Positions 31,722 to 37,757 of a DNA stretch of 37,757 bases are shown here, in pieces. The notes under the pieces are model-generated. The model had not been told where the DNA came from, did no database searches, and saw only the letters and a program-made list of their open reading frames with translations. The first letter of the stretch is position 1, and each line of letters starts with the position of its first letter. The position numbers and the translations under genes were made by a program. Source of the DNA: an uncultured Bacteroidales bacterium (GTDB lineage: Bacteria; Bacteroidota; Bacteroidia; Bacteroidales; FEN-979); assembly GCA_903828645.1 (NCBI GenBank), contig CAIKNA010000207.1, positions 1 to 37,757 on the forward strand. Reading direction: 5' to 3'.

Positions 31722-33857
31722 ATGAAGGTATATCAAACCAACGAAATCCGCAACATCGCCCTCATCGGGGGTGCAAAATCAGGTAAAACGACCTTAGCCG
31801 AAGCAATGCTGTTTGAAGGAGGGGTAATCAGCCGCAGGGGATCAGTGGAAGACAAGAATACGGTTTCCGACTATCGTCCCATTGAACTGGAGCGTCAAAA
31901 CTCTGTTTCAGCTACCATTCTTTATACCTTGTATGACAATAAAAAAATAAACATCATTGATACTCCGGGTTTTGATGATTTTTGCGGGGAGGTGATTTCT
32001 GCACTTCGCGTGGTTGACACCGCTGTAATGCTGGTCAACGGGCAGAACGGAGTGGAAGTTGGTACGGAGATCACATGGAGGTATTCCACACGTGCCAACA
32101 AGCCGGTTATCTTCGTGATGAATCACCTGGACCAGGAGAATGCAAATTTCGATGAAACCCTTCGCCAGATGAAGGCCCAGTTTGGCAAAAATGTCACCCT
32201 GATGCAGTATCCCGTCAATGCAGGATCAGGTTTCAATACTGTTATCGACCTATTGAAAATGAAGCAGTTGAAATTTGCTTCCGGGGGTGGAAAACCTGAA
32301 ATATCCGATATTCCTGCCAGTGAAAAAGATAAGGCCGAGGAGATGTATGCCGTATTGATGGAAGAACTGGCCTCGAAGGATGAAGCCCTGATGGAGATTT
32401 TCTTTGATAAGGGCACCCTTACCGAAGAGCAGATGCTGCAGGCCCTGAAAACCGGTTTGATCAACCGCACGATTTTCCCGGTGCTTTGCACTTGCGCCAG
32501 GCAGGATATGGGTGTTGCCCGCCTGCTCGAATTTATCACCGGGAGTGTTCCTGCACCAAACGAAATGCCGGGACAGAAGACCCAGGATGGCAAAATTCTG
32601 ACCTGCAAATCAACGGATCCCGCTTCGGCTTTTATTTTCAAAACAGCCATTGAACAGCATCTCGGCGAAATTTCCTATTTCAAGGTTTATGCAGGCGAAA
32701 TTACGGAAGCCATGGATATGGTGAACCCCATTCGCCAGTCAAAAGAGCGGCTTTCCCAGCTTTTTGTGATCAACGGGAAGAACCGTGAAAAGGTCGAGAA
32801 AATGGTTGCCGGCGATATTGGAGCAACGATCAAACTGAAAAATTCCTTTACGAACAACACCCTGAATTCACTGAAGAATCCCGATGATGTGATTGAACAG
32901 ATCACCTTTCCCGATCCCAAGTTCAGAACGGCTGTGAGGGCAAAGAGCAACACCGATGATGAAAAGATCAACATCGTGCTTCACGAACTTGCCAAGATGG
33001 ACCCAACCCTCATTATGGGATATTCACGCGAACTGAAACAGATGATCCTGCAGGGGCAGGGCGAACTTCACCTGAACCTTGCCAAATGGCATGTTGAGGT
33101 GTTGGAAAAGATTCCAATGGAATTTTACGCTCCCCGCATCCCCTATCGTGAAACCATCACCAAACCGGCCAAGTCGATGTACCGTCATAAGAAACAGTCG
33201 GGTGGTTCGGGACAGTTCGGTGAAGTACATATGTCCATCCAGCCTTACAAGGAGGGGATGGCTGATCAGACTGAATTTCCCATTCGCGGACGCGATGTGG
33301 TTGAACTCGACTGGGGCGGACGCCTGCAGATGAATAACTGCATTGTCGGCGGCGCCATCGATGCAAGGTTTTTACCCGCAATCATGAAGGGGCTGATGGA
33401 GAAGATGGAAGAAGGACCTCTTACCGGCTCCTATGCCCGCGACATTGTCGTGAATGTTTATGACGGGAAGATGCACCCGGTCGACTCCAATGAAATCTCG
33501 TTCAAACTGGCCGGCCGCAATGCATTCCGTGAAGCCTTTAAAAATGCGGGACCGAAAATCATGGAGCCGATCTATGACGTGGAAGTGATTGTTCCTGAAG
33601 ACAAAATGGGAGAAGTCATGACCGACCTGCAGGGGCGCCGTGCCGTCATCATGGGCATGGACAGTGAAGGAAACTATCAGAAAATCATGGCCAGAGTGCC
33701 ACTGGCAGAGTTGAACCGCTATTCTACGGCACTCAGTTCCATCACCAGCGGCCGTGCAACCTACAACATGAAATTTACCGAATATGCGCAGGTTCCCGGC
33801 GATATCCAGGATAAGTTGCTCAAGGCATACGAAGACCAGGAAAAGGAAGAGGAATAG
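31722..33857 (+). CDS. Elongation factor G-like GTPase (EF-G2 type)
   Basis: The 711-residue translational GTPase has the EF-G domain order: G domain (1-270), domain II (about 305-390), III, IV and V. P-loop GGAKSGKT lies at 16-23 and switch II DTPGFDD at 80-86; the NKxD motif appears as NHLD (134-137). In standard EF-G the switch II is DTPGHVD, and its His triggers GTP hydrolysis; Phe84 stands there here. This fits the EF-G2/FusA2 paralogue group, in which the His is also replaced, rather than the housekeeping FusA. It may act on ribosomes slowly or under stress; the function is not established. The MFS gene follows after 2 bp. Confidence 0.9.
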   Translation: MKVYQTNEIRNIALIGGAKSGKTTLAEAMLFEGGVISRRGSVEDKNTVSDYRPIELERQNSVSATILYTLYDNKKINIIDTPGFDDFCGEVISALRVVDTAVMLVNGQNGVEVGTEITWRYSTRANKPVIFVMNHLDQENANFDETLRQMKAQFGKNVTLMQYPVNAGSGFNTVIDLLKMKQLKFASGGGKPEISDIPASEKDKAEEMYAVLMEELASKDEALMEIFFDKGTLTEEQMLQALKTGLINRTIFPVLCTCARQDMGVARLLEFITGSVPAPNEMPGQKTQDGKILTCKSTDPASAFIFKTAIEQHLGEISYFKVYAGEITEAMDMVNPIRQSKERLSQLFVINGKNREKVEKMVAGDIGATIKLKNSFTNNTLNSLKNPDDVIEQITFPDPKFRTAVRAKSNTDDEKINIVLHELAKMDPTLIMGYSRELKQMILQGQGELHLNLAKWHVEVLEKIPMEFYAPRIPYRETITKPAKSMYRHKKQSGGSGQFGEVHMSIQPYKEGMADQTEFPIRGRDVVELDWGGRLQMNNCIVGGAIDARFLPAIMKGLMEKMEEGPLTGSYARDIVVNVYDGKMHPVDSNEISFKLAGRNAFREAFKNAGPKIMEPIYDVEVIVPEDKMGEVMTDLQGRRAVIMGMDSEGNYQKIMARVPLAELNRYSTALSSITSGRATYNMKFTEYAQVPGDIQDKLLKAYEDQEKEEE

Positions 33858-33859
33858 CC

Positions 33860-35122
33860 TTGCCAATCGGATCTGTTCCCCCGGGCAAACATGATGCCTA
33901 TGCTGTTTTGAAGGTAGGCGATTTCCGGTCGTTTCTCACATTCCGGTTTTTTACCACGCTGGCATTCCAGATGCAGGGGCTCGTTGTGGGCTGGCAAATG
34001 TATGAACTCACCAAAGATCCGCTGGCACTGGGATTGATCGGTCTCGCGGAGGCGTTGCCGAATATCGTCGTCGCCCTCTATGCAGGCCACGCTGCCGACC
34101 GTTACAACCGGAAACACATCATCGTGTGGTTCACCCTGCTTTTCCTGGTGGGGACCATGCTGCTGTTTTTGTTTTCCGTTAAATCGCTTGGCCTTATTGC
34201 CTTGTTCGGGGTTTTTCCGATATACCTGGTGGTGATGATTTCAGGGGTGGCAAGGGCATTCCTCTATCCTTCCATCATCGCCATGATGTCGCAAATCATC
34301 CCGAGGCAGCTTTATGGCAATGCATCATCGTGGAGCAGCACCATGTGGCAGCTTGCCGCCATAACCGGACCGGCACTGGGGGGAATGATCTACGGGTTTT
34401 TCGGGGTACGCATCGCATACCTGAGTGTTCTTTTCTTTTTACTGGTTGCCATGGTCATGCTTGGTTTGGTGAAAAATCGCCCGCTTCCGCAGTTTGTGGA
34501 GGGAGAAACCCTTTATCAACGGTTATCATCCGGGCTTAAATTTGTCTTAAACAACCAGGTTTTACTCGGGGCCATGTCGCTCGACATGTTCGCAGTCCTT
34601 TTTGGCGGGGCGGTTGCCATGTTGCCGATCTTCGCTGCGGAGGTGCTGATGGTTGGTCCCCAGGGTCTGGGATTTTTACGGGCCGCCCCGATGCTGGGTG
34701 CGGTGGCGATGTCGCTGGTCATGGCCCACAGGCCTCCAATGATTCATGCCGGCAGGTACCTGATGATCGGCGTGGCAGGTTTCGGGTTGAGCATTATCTG
34801 TTTCGCCATCTCCAGGAATTTTTATCTTTCCCTTGGATTGCTCATGCTGAGCGGCATGTTCGACAACATCAGCGTGGTGATCCGCGCCACGGCCATGCAA
34901 CTGCTCACCCCCGACGAAATGCGCGGACGCGTCGCCTCGGTCAACGCCATCTTCATCGGCTCCTCCAATGAAATCGGCTCATTCGAATCAGGGGTAGCGG
35001 CAAAACTCATCGGACTGATCCCCTCGGTGATCTTCGGAGGAATCATGACCCTGGGTATCGTGGGATTCACGTCGAAATTTGCGCCAAGGCTCCGGAAACT
35101 CAATCTCAGGGAAATGAGCTGA
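33860..35122 (+). CDS. MFS transporter, EntS/MFS_3-like exporter
   Basis: The 420-residue inner-membrane protein has about 12 helices. Family blocks include FRFFTTLAFQMQGLVVGWQMYELT split across the first helix, GLAEALPNIVVALYAGHAADRYNRK (loop 2-3 motif A region) and LSGMFDNISVVIRATAMQLLTPDEMRGRVASV. These point to the MFS_3 group, which includes the enterobactin exporter EntS; the substrate is unknown. The start is TTG at 33860, 2 bp after the EF-G2 stop, since no ATG lies before the conserved DAYAVLKVGDFR. AAGGAAGAGG just upstream may help initiation. It is probably co-transcribed with the EF-G2 gene. The stop lies 5 bp from that of the convergent T9SS gene. Confidence 0.87.
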   Translation: MPIGSVPPGKHDAYAVLKVGDFRSFLTFRFFTTLAFQMQGLVVGWQMYELTKDPLALGLIGLAEALPNIVVALYAGHAADRYNRKHIIVWFTLLFLVGTMLLFLFSVKSLGLIALFGVFPIYLVVMISGVARAFLYPSIIAMMSQIIPRQLYGNASSWSSTMWQLAAITGPALGGMIYGFFGVRIAYLSVLFFLLVAMVMLGLVKNRPLPQFVEGETLYQRLSSGLKFVLNNQVLLGAMSLDMFAVLFGGAVAMLPIFAAEVLMVGPQGLGFLRAAPMLGAVAMSLVMAHRPPMIHAGRYLMIGVAGFGLSIICFAISRNFYLSLGLLMLSGMFDNISVVIRATAMQLLTPDEMRGRVASVNAIFIGSSNEIGSFESGVAAKLIGLIPSVIFGGIMTLGIVGFTSKFAPRLRKLNLREMS

Positions 35123-35127
35123 GCCCC

Positions 35128-37757
35128 TTATCTCAAAACTGTTACCGAGCCATTTGCATGGTAGGTTTCACCGGATGATTCGGTCAACTGGTACGTGGCA
35201 ATGAACTTGTAAACACCATCAGAACACAATCTCCCTCCAAATGTGCCATCCCAGCCCGGCTCGATGGAATCTGACTCAAAAACCTTCTTTCCCCACCGGT
35301 TAAAAATGATGATGTTATATTGGAGAACCCCTTTTCCGACCGGATGAAATGTATCGTTCACCCCGTCTCCGTTGGGGGTGAATACATTCGGGAACCAAAG
35401 GGGTGAAACACATTCCCTTATCCGGATGCTGTCGCGGGCGTTGCAACCCTCTTTTTGAACGATCACCCAGTAGATTCCAGGCTGTAAAACCGTGAACGTG
35501 GAATCTGTCGAACCATCCTGCCACTGGTAGCCGGTTGCATGAATACCCGTATGAAGTACAATCGGCCGGCCGTCGCAAAACAAGGTGTCTTTCCCCAGCG
35601 AAACCGGGATCGCAGGCTTGTATCTAAGGGTTGTCTGAACAACGCTGTCACAGTTTCCGGTAACATGGATCGTGTCATGAAAGATTCCCGGGCTGGTTTG
35701 CCATGCCCCGCCGGCATGCCAGGGTGTGCCATGGCAAAGAGTTGTATCCACATTCAAGAGCGTTGGTTTGTCCTTCACCACGATCGTTTTACAAAGGTCC
35801 GACTGGTCTGGCATCCCTTCATTTACCAGCAGGCGGATACTGTAAGTGCCGGGCTTATCATAATGATATGCCGGTGGATTCATAAGATTGGACGACGGAG
35901 GGATTGCATTGTTACAGGATGAAAATGCAAGAAGGGTTCGTGTGCCATTTCCCCTGTTGGAGGCATAAACATACAGAGTGTCATTTTGTCTGAAAAGTTC
36001 TGAAAAAAGTGAAGGTCGTTCCAATTCTCCGATATTTCCAAGACTTTGGGATTCAATGGGCCCGGTTATCCCGGCCGGGAAATTGATCTTCCAGAGCAAT
36101 TTACCAGAGGCATTTGTATAAAGGTATCTTGTCATTAAACCATGAATCGATCCGCAGTCGCGCAAGAGGGTAATCCCCATGGCGGACGTACCGCAAACGG
36201 GGCCCAGGTTTACCCCTGATGGAATATTTTTTATCGATTTGCCGAAATCAAGGCGGGATACCGTGCTGTTCATCAGGTTGACGACAAAGATATAATTGTT
36301 CCCTCCTTCGATAATATGTGCCATCTGTCCGGGTGCATTCAGATTCCCGACCGTGCCCAGATCCTCAAAAGTCGGGGCATTCAGAAGGCTGGTCCCAAAA
36401 TGCAGCCTCACCAGGCGATTCCCGATGGAACAGGTGATTAACCCGATCCATTCACCGTTTTCATTGATAAGCAGGAAACCATGAGCCATAACCAATTCAG
36501 GAACAGGACCAATAACGCTCATGTAAGGTGCATTTTTCAGGGAGGAACCGAAATTCATACGTACCAGCTGGTTGTCATTGCATACAAACCCCAGCCAGTT
36601 TCCGCCTTCCTTTTTGACCTGGATTCCTTCCACGTTGGCCGACAGCACACCGAATATGCCTAGATCAACCTGGTTCACCGGAGGGTTGGCAAAACTGCTT
36701 CCGTGATCGTATCTGATTACGCTCTGGCTTCCCTGGTTGGTGATAAAGGAGAAACACTCACCGTTGTCGGTCACCAGGGTTGAATAGGTCGGAACATCCA
36801 GTAAATTGCCAGGATTCCCGGTATTTTTCCCTGTCGGATCATTGTTCAGGTTCCCTGAGCAGAAATTCCAGTACCATGTACTACCCCCGACCGATTGGTT
36901 TACAATATTCACATTAGCCCCGGGGCACACCGTATCGGGGGAGGAGAAGGCCACTGTAATGTTGGCGGGAGGAGGGATTACGACAATGGTTCTGCACAGG
37001 GAGGTCTGGCCGGGCAACCCTTCGTTCACGATCAGCCGGATGTTGTAAATGCCGGGCTGATTATAGGAATATACGGGAGGGTTGAACAGTACCGAAGAGG
37101 GTACCGAGGCATTTGCGCATGGCAGGAATCGCAGCCGGGTAAGGGTGAAATCCTGGCGGTTCGAATTATACAGAAACAGGGTATCTCCCACACGAAAGAG
37201 TTCTGAAAACTGGTTTGGCCGGCTCATGGCCCCGATATTGCCAAGTGAGGACCCGGTTACCGGCCCGGTAATCCCGGAAGGAAAACTTAGCCGCCAGATC
37301 AGGTCGGACGACGAAGTCGAATAATTTAGCTGGAAACCCGTTGTGGTTTCACAATCCCGGATCAGCGCTATACCGGCAGAATTGATGGATGGACAGACAA
37401 CACCAAGGTTTACCCCGGAGGGTATGTTGAACAGGGAAGTGCCAAATGTCAGACGGGTCATTGTGCTGTTTGCGAAGTTACCAACCAGGGCGTACCAAAT
37501 GCTGTTTTCGCAGATGAAGCGGAAGGAGGTCGGGATGTTCAGCGATCCTGGTCGTCCAAGGTCTGTAAGCACAGGAGCATTCAGGAGGCTGTTGCCGAAA
37601 TCAAGCCGCACCAGTTTATTCCCCCAGGAACAGGTAAGGAATCCGACCCAGGCCGCTCCTTCCTTGAAAATATCGAGGCAATGAGCTGTGTACAACATCG
37701 GGTATGGTCCCAGCAATGTTGCAACAGGCATGTTAGCAAGGGAGGTGCCGAAATTCA
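35128..37757 (-). CDS. Large T9SS cargo protein with propeller/PKD repeats (5' end missing)
   Basis: The frame is open to the window edge, giving 875 visible C-terminal residues; the Met at 37729-37731 is internal. Two tandem modules of about 400 residues are visible. Each has blade-like units of 51-52 residues marked LVRLxFGxSLxNAP, then GVNLGxVC, xPxGITGP, SLGNIG and a PKD-like ending (NPPxYxYxxPGxYxIRLxVNEG). A linker (NVDTTLCHG to TTLRYKP) and an Ig-like domain (LGKDTLFCDG to DSIRIREC) follow. The C-terminus is a type B T9SS sorting domain: FPNVFTPNGDGVNDTFHP, IIFNRWGKKVFES, GWDGTFGG and SDGVYKFIATY. The protein is exported by the type IX system and surface-attached or secreted; ligand unknown. 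Confidence 0.93.
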   Translation of the reverse strand, partial: NFGTSLANMPVATLLGPYPMLYTAHCLDIFKEGAAWVGFLTCSWGNKLVRLDFGNSLLNAPVLTDLGRPGSLNIPTSFRFICENSIWYALVGNFANSTMTRLTFGTSLFNIPSGVNLGVVCPSINSAGIALIRDCETTTGFQLNYSTSSSDLIWRLSFPSGITGPVTGSSLGNIGAMSRPNQFSELFRVGDTLFLYNSNRQDFTLTRLRFLPCANASVPSSVLFNPPVYSYNQPGIYNIRLIVNEGLPGQTSLCRTIVVIPPPANITVAFSSPDTVCPGANVNIVNQSVGGSTWYWNFCSGNLNNDPTGKNTGNPGNLLDVPTYSTLVTDNGECFSFITNQGSQSVIRYDHGSSFANPPVNQVDLGIFGVLSANVEGIQVKKEGGNWLGFVCNDNQLVRMNFGSSLKNAPYMSVIGPVPELVMAHGFLLINENGEWIGLITCSIGNRLVRLHFGTSLLNAPTFEDLGTVGNLNAPGQMAHIIEGGNNYIFVVNLMNSTVSRLDFGKSIKNIPSGVNLGPVCGTSAMGITLLRDCGSIHGLMTRYLYTNASGKLLWKINFPAGITGPIESQSLGNIGELERPSLFSELFRQNDTLYVYASNRGNGTRTLLAFSSCNNAIPPSSNLMNPPAYHYDKPGTYSIRLLVNEGMPDQSDLCKTIVVKDKPTLLNVDTTLCHGTPWHAGGAWQTSPGIFHDTIHVTGNCDSVVQTTLRYKPAIPVSLGKDTLFCDGRPIVLHTGIHATGYQWQDGSTDSTFTVLQPGIYWVIVQKEGCNARDSIRIRECVSPLWFPNVFTPNGDGVNDTFHPVGKGVLQYNIIIFNRWGKKVFESDSIEPGWDGTFGGRLCSDGVYKFIATYQLTESSGETYHANGSVTVLR

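Overview
The window is chromosomal DNA of a Bacteroidota bacterium, most likely an uncultured Bacteroidales-type organism of roughly 50 % GC. The sequence evidence is a protein ending in a type IX secretion (type B, CHU_C-like) sorting domain, a FISUMP-domain surface protein, and several promoters carrying the Bacteroidota -7 box TAnnTTTG. A 14-subunit complex I whose NuoG lacks the molybdopterin-type domain, and a FucP-type sugar transporter, point the same way. The phylum call is an inference from gene content. No rRNA, tRNA, insertion sequence or CRISPR was recognised.

Layout. At 1-1135 (-) is the 5' part of a secreted FISUMP protein. From 1421 to 4591 (+) are a sugar/H+ symporter, a sugar-phosphate nucleotidyltransferase-like protein and an outer-membrane beta-barrel protein. 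From 4592 to 6703 (-) are a PAP2-like membrane protein and sigma-54 (rpoN). From 6852 to 13325 (+) one operon carries a LytS-type histidine kinase, its LytTR regulator, and a TolC/MacA/MacB-type tripartite export system. Thymidylate kinase (-) overlaps its 3' end, followed upstream by a small secreted protein (-). From 15048 to 28303 (+) is the complete respiratory complex I operon nuoABCDEFGHIJKLMN, and 9 bp after nuoN an inward-rectifier-like K+ channel gene. From 29194 to 30156 (-) is a lipoprotein MsrB-MsrA fusion. From 30525 to 35122 (+) are an adenosine-kinase-like PfkB kinase, an EF-G2-type GTPase and an MFS exporter. From 35128 to the window end (-) is the 3' part of a giant repeat-containing T9SS cargo protein.

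The most unusual signal is not a gene. Many intergenic gaps hold short tandem arrays with a strict 7-bp period (one has 8 bp), of at least five unrelated sequence families: CAAAATG/CAAAGT, GAATAYC, TTTACGA, GTGACGG and the octads NNNGCATT. All seven nuo gaps longer than 30 bp are filled with such arrays, while gaps shorter than 20 bp have none. In nuoE the array supplies the start codon itself. In three nuo gaps two copies face each other and form long hairpins. A separate palindromic element has inserted in frame into the adenosine kinase gene. Together these suggest an active heptad-repeat and palindrome dispersal process in this genome, resembling in form the heptanucleotide STRR repeats of cyanobacteria, with unknown mechanism and function.
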